Positions 1 through 6,000 of a stretch of DNA of 6,111 bases are shown piece by piece (position 1 is the stretch's first letter; each line of letters begins with the position of its first letter). Location of the stretch: assembly GCF_002410825.1 (NCBI RefSeq), contig NZ_DHOS01000053.1:1-6111 (forward strand), given 5' to 3'. Below the pieces are notes generated by a model. The model saw nothing but the letters and a program-made list of their open reading frames with translations, had not been told where the DNA came from and made no database searches. The position numbers and the translations under genes are program-made. This stretch comes from Proteiniphilum sp. UBA5384 (GTDB taxonomy: Bacteria > Bacteroidota > Bacteroidia > Bacteroidales > Dysgonomonadaceae).

Positions 1-92
1 GAAGCGTTGTGTAAAAGATAGTTTGCTGTGAGGCATTCGCGATGGGAAGCCCACCGCCTTTCCGGGTGGTCGGAAAGAGTGAAATGGGAATC
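1..92. other. Non-coding stretch downstream of the XRE gene, with a small hairpin
   Basis: No credible gene is visible. A 7-bp inverted repeat, CTTTCCG at 58-64 and CGGAAAG at 71-77, has a 6-base loop. It competes with a second stem, CCACC at 51-55 with GGTGG at 65-69. The position just past the stop of the minus-strand regulator would suit a terminator, but neither strand has a T-run after the hairpin, so a standard intrinsic terminator is not supported. A 22-codon plus-strand reading frame from the ATG at 42 is too short and overlaps the regulator gene, so it is not called. Confidence 0.4.
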
Positions 93-521
93 TTAGGGTC
101 GCTCCTTTAACAACTGTTCCAGAAGAGCGTTTTTTTCTTTTTCCAGTTCAAGCATCCGTTCGTAGAGGGCGGTTTTCTCATTGGACAATTCGATAAAACG
201 GTCAACAGGGTCGGGGTTGTTGTTGATTACATTGTAGTATGCGGCGCCGCTTCCTTTCTCAAAGGTGTTATTCTCAATAATCACCGTTACCGGGTCTTCT
301 TCCAGTTCCCTGATCAGTTCGGGGACAACATTCAGTGCTTTGGCAAATCTATTAATCATCTCATCTTCCAGTTCTTTCTTCTGTTCGTAGTTAGAGATTC
401 GCGCCTGGGTGGTTCCCATCATATCCGCCAGGACTTCCTGTTTGATCCCTAAGGTATGCCGGATACGCTTGATAGCGTGTCCGTGATGTGTGTTTTTTAA
501 AGTCCGTTCTTTTGTTTCCAT
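93..521 (-). CDS. XRE-family HTH transcriptional regulator with C-terminal leucine zipper
   Basis: This is a predicted cytoplasmic DNA-binding regulator of 142 residues. Residues about 15-71 form a Cro/C1-type helix-turn-helix: the first helices include AIKRIRHTLGIKQEVLADMMG, the turn follows, and the recognition helix is TQARISNYEQ (39-48 region). A linker (about 75-108) contains IIENNTF. The C-terminus is a strongly charged helix with leucines exactly seven apart at 112, 119, 126 and 133, plus M123 and L137, as expected for a dimerising coiled coil. Small XRE proteins with this kind of tail are common in Bacteroidota, but their targets are mostly unknown. The start at 521 is preferred over the in-frame ATG at 602. 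The extra 27 residues would read through the candidate promoter at 551-558 and do not resemble the family. No Shine-Dalgarno is seen; the leader is A-rich (AAACAAACAACAAAA). The gene diverges from the SusC-like gene, so it may control itself, that operon, or both; this is inference from position. Confidence 0.9.
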   Translation of the reverse strand: METKERTLKNTHHGHAIKRIRHTLGIKQEVLADMMGTTQARISNYEQKKELEDEMINRFAKALNVVPELIRELEEDPVTVIIENNTFEKGSGAAYYNVINNNPDPVDRFIELSNEKTALYERMLELEKEKNALLEQLLKERP

Positions 522-550
522 TTTTGTTGTTTGTTTTCGGAGTTGCAAAA

Positions 551-558
551 CAAAAATA
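551..558 (-). promoter_or_regulatory. Candidate -7 promoter box of the XRE gene
   Basis: Read on the minus strand this is TATTTTTG, an exact match to the Bacteroidota -7 consensus TAnnTTTG. It lies 29 bases upstream of the ATG at 521, which leaves a short A-rich untranslated leader. I find no convincing -33 TTTG at the usual 19-21 base spacing. The region where it would sit approaches the ATAATTAT motifs at 580-608, so the promoter may be weak or regulator-dependent. Confidence 0.5.
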
Positions 559-577
559 GCGACTTTTGGTGAGATAC

Positions 578-610
578 GTATAATTATATCGGAGAATTGC
601 ATAATTATAC
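578..610. promoter_or_regulatory. Candidate operator: paired ATAATTAT sites, perfect 10-bp inverted repeat
   Basis: GTATAATTAT (578-587) and ATAATTATAC (601-610) are perfect reverse complements separated by 13 bases. Each arm contains the self-palindromic octamer ATAATTAT (580-587 and 601-608). The two octamers start exactly 21 bp apart, close to two helical turns, so two dimers could bind the same DNA face. The site lies 20 bases upstream of the -7 box of the divergent XRE gene, a natural place for autoregulation by that protein. Binding by the XRE protein is inference. The motif is pure A/T apart from its ends, and the surrounding DNA is AT-rich, so chance cannot be excluded. Confidence 0.4.
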
Positions 611-663
611 TCCTGTTTTGTTCCGTTATTCACAAAGAATCTTTATTCCTTTGTTACTGAATA

Positions 664-680
664 GTTTTAAAAAAACGGTA
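664..680 (+). repeat. Direct repeat, left copy (partner 852-868)
   Basis: GTTTTAAAAAAACGGTA here matches GTTGTAAAAAAACGGCA at 852-868 in 15 of 17 positions, including a perfect 11-base core TAAAAAAACGG. The copies are 188 bases apart. The right copy lies at the expected transcription start of the SusC-like leader. The repeat may therefore be a duplicated promoter-proximal segment or a protein site, but the A-run makes chance similarity easier. Confidence 0.35.
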
Positions 681-682
681 AA

Positions 683-701
683 TTGTTGTTGACGACAACA
701 A
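683..701. repeat. Perfect 7-bp inverted repeat TTGTTGT / ACAACAA
   Basis: TTGTTGT at 683-689 and ACAACAA at 695-701 flank the 5-base spacer TGACG. The size and symmetry suit a dimeric regulator's operator in the divergent region. No T-run follows, so it is not a terminator. Nothing in the sequence identifies the binding protein. Confidence 0.3.
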
Positions 702-842
702 ACATCTTATGATGAGTTGATTAATTGTTAAAAAAAAGGTTGAAGTTGATAGTGAATCAAATTCTCTCGTACATATAAATAAAGAATCATCGAATTGTTA
801 AAAAGTAAGCCTATGAAAACATAACAGATTAAAACGAATTAT

Positions 843-850
843 TATCTTTG
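843..850 (+). promoter_or_regulatory. Candidate -7 promoter box for the SusC-like operon leader
   Basis: TATCTTTG matches the Bacteroidota -7 consensus TAnnTTTG exactly, and it is the only exact plus-strand match I find between 600 and 1236. Transcription would start near 856-858, which gives a leader of about 380 bases before the ATG at 1237. No good TTTG -33 element is found about 20 bases upstream. An activator-dependent promoter is therefore possible, as is usual for SusC/D operons. Confidence 0.5.
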
Positions 851-851
851 T

Positions 852-868
852 GTTGTAAAAAAACGGCA
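852..868 (+). repeat. Direct repeat, right copy (partner 664-680)
   Basis: GTTGTAAAAAAACGGCA shares 15 of 17 bases with the copy at 664-680. It begins right after the promoter-like box at 843-850, so it would contain the transcript start. Its AAACGGCA end (861-868) is also perfectly complementary to TGCCGTTT at 1183-1190. Confidence 0.35.
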
Positions 869-942
869 CAAACTAATATAAGCGCTTTTTTGGTCTTTAC
901 TACGAATCCGCAAAATTCAAACACGAGGCCAAAGAATGGAAG

Positions 943-962
943 CGCCCTTAGCAATAAGGGCG
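943..962 (+). other. Perfect 8-bp hairpin with GCAA (GNRA) tetraloop
   Basis: CGCCCTTA (943-950) pairs fully with TAAGGGCG (955-962) across the loop GCAA. GNRA loops are a hallmark of stable structured RNA. The 3' arm overlaps the first four bases of the terminator-like stem (959-962), so the two cannot form fully together. No T-run follows this hairpin, so by position it looks more like an anti-terminator or nucleation hairpin than a terminator. Confidence 0.55.
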
Positions 963-1044
963 TGGACATTGTCTTATTCTCGTGTTAAGGCCCTTGCGGA
1001 GCCTGTAGTAAGGAATAGCGACAATCGTCCACGCCTCTTTTTTT
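959..1044 (+). terminator. Terminator-like long stem followed by T7, upstream of the SusC-like gene
   Basis: GGCGTGGAC (959-967) plus ATTGTC (968-973) pair with GACAAT (1020-1025) and GTCCACGCC (1027-1035), giving 15 bp interrupted only by bulged C1026. A 5-bp TATTC/GAATA helix (975-979 with 1013-1017) and a small AGGC/GCCT hairpin (988-991 with 1001-1004) continue the stem. The base is followed by TC and seven T residues (1038-1044). Placed about 190 bases before the SusC-like start, it would end transcripts from the 843-850 promoter early. It could be an attenuator or the 3' end of a small RNA of roughly 185-190 bases. The long loop is unusual for a simple terminator. Confidence 0.55.
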
Positions 1045-1077
1045 ATCCCGCATATACATTCTTTGCCTGTACGATTG

Positions 1078-1236
1078 CCCATTACCGCACCGGGTTTCAG
1101 TTATCTGCAAACTCTCTTCTCTCTCAGCCGGCATTGGCCGGAAATATCCGTTTGATTTTTCAATAGACGCCGACAAGGTATTTGCCGTTTGTAACGGATC
1201 GAATTAATAGCCGGCTTGTAAACATTAACATATACT
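1078..1236 (+). other. Remainder of the SusC-like leader, with small hairpins
   Basis: No gene is called here. Two small stems are visible. CCGGC (1128-1132) pairs with GCCGG (1137-1141) over an ATTG loop, and CCGTT (1185-1189) pairs with AACGG (1193-1197) over TGT. AACGGAT (1193-1199) can alternatively pair with ATCCGTT (1146-1152). The last 25 bases before the ATG at 1237 are A/T-rich (TAAACATTAACATATACT), with no Shine-Dalgarno, as is usual for Bacteroidota starts. Confidence 0.4.
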
Positions 1237-4200
1237 ATGACACATAAAGATTTTATGGGATACATAATATCGAATAATTTATCAATTAATCTAAAGCAAA
1301 GACCAGGAATGAAACAGGTAATTTTAAGTTTAACAAAAGGGATTATGCTTCTCTTGATATGGACATTCTCTGTGTGTTTATCTGCGCAAACAGTGACAGT
1401 GAAAGGAGTAGTCAACGATACCAAGGGAGAGTCATTGATTGGAGTATCTGTAATGATACGGGGAACTTCCACCGGTACCGTGACCGACTCGGGTGGAAAT
1501 TTTATTTTATCGAATGTGCCTGCGGATGCGGTATTGGAGATATCTTATGTGGGAATGGTTTCACAAACGATACCTCTTGAGGGCAGGGCAACGCTTGATA
1601 TTGTATTGCAAGAGGATGTGGAGGCTTTGGAAGAAGTGGTGGTGATTGGTTACGGCACGCAAAAGACGAAAGAACTGACCGGTTCGGTTGCCTCCGTAAA
1701 AGGGGATCAGATCCGGGAAATACCGGTTTCCAACGTCCTGAATTCCTTGGCCGGGACAATGGCAGGGGTTACCGTAAACACGCGAAGCGGAGAACCAGGA
1801 TTGGATAATCCGACTATCTTTATTCGTGGAAAAAATACGCTGGGGAACAATGCTCCTCTGATCATCATAGACGGGGTTCCGAGGGATGGGTTGGAAAGGC
1901 TCAACCCCAACGATATTGAAAATATAACCGTACTGAAAGATGCTACGGCTGCCATCTACGGGGCACGTGCCGCCAACGGGGTGATACTTGTGGAGACTAG
2001 ACGCGGACGGGCAGGCAAACCTGCTTTCAACTTTACGTACAATGCCGGTTTTCAACAAGACACAAGGGTTCCTCAAATGACTGACGCTTATACTTTCGCA
2101 TCCATCCAGAACGAAATAGAAGTGCTGCACGGGAGGCCGGCTATTTTTAGTGACAGTGAATTGGAACTGTATAGAAACGGTACAGATCCGTACTATCCAA
2201 GTACAGACTGGTACTCTTATATCACGAAGAAATTCACCCCGCAAAACCGTATGGATCTTTCAGTGGATGGAGGTAATGAGAAGATGACATATAGGATCTC
2301 GCTGGGAAGAACATTTCAGGACGGACATTATAAATACGGTATCACCGAACATGAGCAGTATAACCTGCAATCGAAAATCGATGCCAATATTTCAGAACTT
2401 GCCTCGATCGGGCTAAATCTGAGAGGAACAGTGTTGGATGGCATCAGGCCTTACAACTACAACGATATATATCCACATATTTTCTTGTACCATCCTACCT
2501 GGTTTCCCTTATGGCCGGGCACGGATTATCCGGCTCCCGGTCGAGATAACGACAACCTGATCAATAGAGTAAGTGCTAACGAGGGATACAGGAAGTCAAA
2601 GAGTAAAATGCTTCAATCCACGCTCACTTACCGAATCAATGCTCCCTGGGTTGAAGGATTATTCCTTAACGGAAGTTTCAATTATGATTTCAGTAACAAC
2701 TTCAACAAAGTCTGGTATGAACCGAGTTTTGTCTATTACCGGGATGAAGATACGGGTGAATATACCCGGGGAAGAACCGGATTCGGAGCGGATGACCCGA
2801 GTTTAAGCGTGGATACCGGAAACAACAGTATGTTTTTATGGAATGCCATGCTGAACTACGAAAAGCAATGGAATCAACATAGTTTTGCTGGTCTGGTAGG
2901 GTATGAACAGATGACCGGCAGTTACGACTACCTGCTCGGTTCCCGGAGCCGCTTCGTATCTACCAAAATACACGAATTATTTGCCGGAACCAGCGACAGA
3001 AACTATATGAATAACAACGGATCAGCAGGAGAATCGGCACGTATCAACTATTTCGGGAGATTAAGTTACAATTATGCCCGGAAATATTTATTGCAGTTTA
3101 CATTCAGGTATGACGGCTCCCAGAACTTCCCGCGCGACAAAAGGTTCGGTTTCTTTCCAGGTGTTTCAGCCGGGTGGAATGTTTCGGAAGAGGCATTCAT
3201 GGATAAAGTCGATTTTATCTCCTACTTAAAATTGAAAGCATCCTACGGAAAAATGGGAAATGATAATATTCCGGCGTACCAATACTTGGCGGCCTACGGA
3301 TTTGGCAGTAATTACGTGATCGGCGATGTGGATGTAAACGGCCTTAATGCATTAAATGTTCCTAATCCCAATATCACCTGGGAGATTGCGAATACATTCA
3401 ACTTCGGAATAGATTTTTATCTTTGGAACGCATTGCGCGGTGAAATCAATATTTTCAATTCGGAGAGATCCAATATACTGACTAAACGATCAGCTGTAAT
3501 TCCGGAATATACCGGCCTACAATTGCCGGACGAGAATATCGGGATTGTCCGTAACAGGGGGATAGATCTTGAAATCAGTTACAATTCCCAATATAAAGGT
3601 GTCCAATATTTTATTTCCGGTAACTTCTCTTTCGCAAGGAATAAGGTTATCTTCACGGATGAAGCGCCGATGGCGGAAGAGTACCAATTGGCGACAGGGA
3701 GGCCTTTAGGATCAAGATTGCTGTATAGATCCATCGGTATATTCAAAGACCAGGCAGAGATTGAAAGCTATCCGCATCTATTGGGAGCCCAACCGGGTGA
3801 TATCAAATATGAGGATGTGAATAAAGACGGGGAGATAAATTCATACGATAGGATACGAATCAATGAGACTGCTGATCCTGAAATAATATTCGGATTAAAT
3901 GCCGGGATCATTTATAGGAATTTCAATCTATCGGTACTTTTGCAGGGTCAGGAAAATGCTAATTTTTTAAACACCACGAACTGGACCACTTCTCTGAGTA
4001 AAGGAGCAGGGAATTACTACCAATGGCGTGTGAAGAACCACTGGACGCCCGAAAACAGGGATGCCACGATGCCAAGGAGTTCCGAGAGCAGGGGAGAGAA
4101 CACGCAACCTTCCACTCATTGGCTTATGGATGCCGGATTCCTGAGGCTGAAAAATGTGGAGCTCGGTTATAATCTGCCTGCTAACTGGATAAAGAGGTTT

Positions 4201-4353
4201 GGACTACAAAACTGCAGGGTCTACCTGAGTGGGAACAATCTCTTACTGATTTATGATCATATGAAAGAGATCGGGTATGACCCGGAAGTGCCTTCTCCAT
4301 GGTATTATCCCCAGCAGAGGGTCTACAACATAGGTATTAATTTTACATTTTAA
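1237..4353 (+). CDS. SusC/RagA-family TonB-linked outer-membrane transporter
   Basis: This 1038-residue protein is the active-transport half of a SusCD complex, importing a glycan or peptide ligand across the outer membrane with TonB energy. Domains in order: signal peptide with hydrophobic core about 36-47, probably cut after LSA50 before Q51; a carboxypeptidase-D regulatory-like beta domain (about 52-127); the TonB-box motif EEVVVIGYGTQK (132-143); a plug (about 147-258) with the signature VLKDATAAIYGARAANGVI at 232-250; then a 22-strand-type barrel ending in the C-terminal phenylalanine (IGINFTF). D860-V-N-K-D-G-E-I is a DxNxDGxI, calcium-loop-like motif common in this family. The regulatory domain follows the signal peptide directly, so there is no STN domain for anti-sigma signalling. 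The start is uncertain: an in-frame ATG at 1309 (residue 25, MKQVILSL) would give a standard signal peptide and 1014 residues, while the ATG at 1237 gives a long n-region. Neither has a clear Shine-Dalgarno. The length fits the family and no break is seen. The substrate is unknown. Confidence 0.96.
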   Translation: MTHKDFMGYIISNNLSINLKQRPGMKQVILSLTKGIMLLLIWTFSVCLSAQTVTVKGVVNDTKGESLIGVSVMIRGTSTGTVTDSGGNFILSNVPADAVLEISYVGMVSQTIPLEGRATLDIVLQEDVEALEEVVVIGYGTQKTKELTGSVASVKGDQIREIPVSNVLNSLAGTMAGVTVNTRSGEPGLDNPTIFIRGKNTLGNNAPLIIIDGVPRDGLERLNPNDIENITVLKDATAAIYGARAANGVILVETRRGRAGKPAFNFTYNAGFQQDTRVPQMTDAYTFASIQNEIEVLHGRPAIFSDSELELYRNGTDPYYPSTDWYSYITKKFTPQNRMDLSVDGGNEKMTYRISLGRTFQDGHYKYGITEHEQYNLQSKIDANISELASIGLNLRGTVLDGIRPYNYNDIYPHIFLYHPTWFPLWPGTDYPAPGRDNDNLINRVSANEGYRKSKSKMLQSTLTYRINAPWVEGLFLNGSFNYDFSNNFNKVWYEPSFVYYRDEDTGEYTRGRTGFGADDPSLSVDTGNNSMFLWNAMLNYEKQWNQHSFAGLVGYEQMTGSYDYLLGSRSRFVSTKIHELFAGTSDRNYMNNNGSAGESARINYFGRLSYNYARKYLLQFTFRYDGSQNFPRDKRFGFFPGVSAGWNVSEEAFMDKVDFISYLKLKASYGKMGNDNIPAYQYLAAYGFGSNYVIGDVDVNGLNALNVPNPNITWEIANTFNFGIDFYLWNALRGEINIFNSERSNILTKRSAVIPEYTGLQLPDENIGIVRNRGIDLEISYNSQYKGVQYFISGNFSFARNKVIFTDEAPMAEEYQLATGRPLGSRLLYRSIGIFKDQAEIESYPHLLGAQPGDIKYEDVNKDGEINSYDRIRINETADPEIIFGLNAGIIYRNFNLSVLLQGQENANFLNTTNWTTSLSKGAGNYYQWRVKNHWTPENRDATMPRSSESRGENTQPSTHWLMDAGFLRLKNVELGYNLPANWIKRFGLQNCRVYLSGNNLLLIYDHMKEIGYDPEVPSPWYYPQQRVYNIGINFTF

Positions 4354-4365
4354 CTTTACGACACA

Positions 4366-6000
4366 ATGAAAAAAATAAAATATCTGAGTATACTGATTAC
4401 CTTGGTGGTTTTTACAGGTTGCCATGATATCCTCGACATCGAGCCTAAAGACAGGATAACGGGGATATGGGCCAACGAGGCGCTGGTGGAGTCTTACGTG
4501 AACGGTATGTATAACAGCCTTCAGCACGGATTTAGTGAGGCTTTATGGGGTTCTCTAACGGATGAATTGCACGATGTACACAATAACGGAGGAGCATGGA
4601 CTGTTCAGCGAGGAGAATTGACTTCGGACAATATTTCAACATTGGGGACAACAACTACACCTTATGTCAATAAATGGGGGTATGCTTATGCAAGGATAAG
4701 GGATATCAATGAATTTTTTGAAGAGATTGAGTCTTCCGATTTTGAGGAGGAAATCAGGGATCGACTGAAAGGTGAAATGAAATTTATACGGGCATATTTA
4801 TATTCGGAATTATTGTGGAGATACGGGGATGTGCCGTTGGTCACACACGTATTCGCGCTTGACGATGATTACACGACAGTGGCGAGGGATAGTTACGATA
4901 AAGTGGTGGATTTTATCGTAAAAGAATTGGACGAAGCCGCTTTGTTGTTGGGCAATAGTGAGATTAAAAAGGGGAGGGTGACACCCGATGCTGCTTTAGC
5001 GCTGAAATCCCGTGTTCTTCTGTATGCTGCAAGCCCACTAAATAATCCATCCAATGACCGTGCTAAATGGGAAAAAGCGGCACAAGCGGCACAAGTTCTC
5101 TTAGATAAAAAGTACACACTATACCCCGATTATAAGAATCTGTTTTTAGAGGATAATGATGAAATAATATTTGCAAGATATTTCACCAAGTCTCTCAATC
5201 ACAATATAAATGGAGTGTCCGGTACGAATAGTCTATACGGGGGCGGTCATAATCATCCTACTGAAAATCTTGTGATGGATTATGAAATGGTGAACGGTGA
5301 ATTCCCGTACAGCCTTGATGCTTCGAACAACATCATCGTGAATCCCGCTTCAGGATACGACCCAAACAATCCTTACCTGAACAGAGATCCGAGATTTTAT
5401 GCTTCCATACTTTATGACGGATGCATTTTTCAGAATCATGAGATCGAAACTTTTGACGGTGGAATCGATTCTCCCCTAAGTAGCGTGGTGCCGTGGAATG
5501 CTACCATGACAGGATATTACCTTTATAAATTTATCAATCCTTCTAAATCGGTAAATTTAAGAACCGATGATCTAAGCACCAATCCTTGGATATATTTTCG
5601 CTATGGGGAAATTCTTTTGAATTATGCCGAAGCTAAATTTGAATTGGGAGATGAAGATGCCGCAAGAAAATATATCAACCGGATTCGGGCAAGGGCAGGT
5701 ATGCCTCCTGTTGACTCTTCAGGGCCCGATTTAAGAGATAAGATACGTCATGAGAGAAGAATTGAACTGGCTTTTGAAGGACATCGGTTCTTCGATGTCA
5801 GAAGATGGAAAATCCTTGAAGAGGTATCCATAAAACAAATCCTGGGGATGCAGATTAAGAAAGCCGCGAACGGAGAGAAGAGTTATACTGTAAAAGTGGT
5901 TGCGCCGGTAGCATATTATGAACAACACCACCGGTTGCCTATACCTCGCACAGAAATTGACAAAAGTGGAGGGACGTTAATTCAAAACTCAGGTTATTGA
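4366..6000 (+). CDS. SusD/RagB-family outer-membrane nutrient-binding lipoprotein
   Basis: This 544-residue surface lipoprotein caps the SusC-like barrel and binds the ligand before import. The start MKKIKYLSIL leads into a short hydrophobic stretch and a lipobox (FTGC) with the lipidated cysteine at 19, followed by the typical HDILDIEPKD mature end. The N-terminal SusD-like helical part (about 20-230) includes WRYGDVPLVT (151-160) and ALALKSRVLLYAASPLNNP (210-228), the latter within the TPR-like scaffold. The C-terminal SusD/RagB part (about 270-544) has the hallmark ERRIELAFEGHRFFDVRRW (463-481), then LPIP (524-527) and the terminal QNSGY (540-544). Both the order and the length fit a complete family member. 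It starts 12 bases after the SusC-like stop with no hairpin between, so the two are co-transcribed. No Shine-Dalgarno is visible (TTTACGACACA before the ATG). The binding loops do not tell me the ligand. Confidence 0.96.
   Translation: MKKIKYLSILITLVVFTGCHDILDIEPKDRITGIWANEALVESYVNGMYNSLQHGFSEALWGSLTDELHDVHNNGGAWTVQRGELTSDNISTLGTTTTPYVNKWGYAYARIRDINEFFEEIESSDFEEEIRDRLKGEMKFIRAYLYSELLWRYGDVPLVTHVFALDDDYTTVARDSYDKVVDFIVKELDEAALLLGNSEIKKGRVTPDAALALKSRVLLYAASPLNNPSNDRAKWEKAAQAAQVLLDKKYTLYPDYKNLFLEDNDEIIFARYFTKSLNHNINGVSGTNSLYGGGHNHPTENLVMDYEMVNGEFPYSLDASNNIIVNPASGYDPNNPYLNRDPRFYASILYDGCIFQNHEIETFDGGIDSPLSSVVPWNATMTGYYLYKFINPSKSVNLRTDDLSTNPWIYFRYGEILLNYAEAKFELGDEDAARKYINRIRARAGMPPVDSSGPDLRDKIRHERRIELAFEGHRFFDVRRWKILEEVSIKQILGMQIKKAANGEKSYTVKVVAPVAYYEQHHRLPIPRTEIDKSGGTLIQNSGY

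Larger units (their letters stand above)
611..842. other. AT-rich divergent intergenic segment, no gene seen
   Basis: This stretch is rich in A- and T-runs, and neither strand has a credible reading frame. It contains a short perfect inverted repeat at 683-701, the left copy of a near-perfect direct repeat (664-680), and two copies of AATTGTTA followed by A-runs (723-730 and 793-800) whose starts are 70 bases apart. Such DNA fits a regulatory spacer between divergent promoters. I see no exact TAnnTTTG box within it on either strand. Confidence 0.5.
920..1077 (+). ncRNA. Putative structured RNA: leader element or small RNA, unidentified
   Basis: This block is clearly richer in G/C than the AT-rich DNA to its left and is densely self-complementary. 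Visible helices: 926-929/931-938 with 1057-1068 (12 bp, one bulged C); 943-950 with 955-962 (8 bp, GCAA tetraloop); 959-973 with 1020-1035 (15 bp, one bulged C at 1026), continued by 975-979 with 1013-1017; 920-927 with 979-986 (8 bp); and 1022-1028 with 1071-1077 (7 bp). Some exclude each other, as in a switch. The two longest helices are unlikely to be chance; the 7-8 bp ones could be. It lies downstream of the promoter-like box at 843-850 and upstream of the SusC-like gene. I do not recognise a known riboswitch, tmRNA, RNase P or SRP RNA. A 6S-like or Bacteroidales-specific RNA, or a small inverted-repeat element, remain alternatives. No antisense promoter is seen, which argues against a minus-strand antisense RNA. 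Confidence 0.5.

Noticed and set aside
1..92. Possible tRNA or intrinsic terminator at the left edge
   Set aside because: The stems at 51-77 do not make a cloverleaf, and neither strand has a T-run after the hairpin.
522..602. N-terminal extension of the XRE protein to the ATG at 602
   Set aside because: The extra residues resemble translated AT-rich DNA, would cover the candidate -7 box at 551-558 and part of the inverted repeat, and do not belong to the family.
857..1100. Known housekeeping RNA (tmRNA, RNase P, SRP) or a classical vitamin riboswitch
   Set aside because: I find none of the hallmark conserved sequences of these families. A 6S-like or Bacteroidales-specific RNA cannot be excluded, because I cannot run a covariance search.
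936..1166. 76-codon plus-strand reading frame over the structured block
   Set aside because: It follows the arms of the inverted repeats and the T-run (encoding FF), shows no recognisable domain, and base pairing explains the sequence better than coding. The overlapping minus-strand frame at 985-1176 is rejected for the same reason.
860..1236. Antisense small RNA over the SusC leader (DonS-like)
   Set aside because: No plus-strand CAAAnnTA (the minus-strand -7 box) occurs in this leader, and the T-run follows the long stem on the plus strand, so the visible signals point to plus-strand transcription.
1561..2244. 227-codon minus-strand reading frame inside the SusC-like gene
   Set aside because: It is antisense to a well-conserved plug-domain region and has no recognisable domain; it is a shadow of the real gene. 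The same holds for the other antisense frames inside both large genes.
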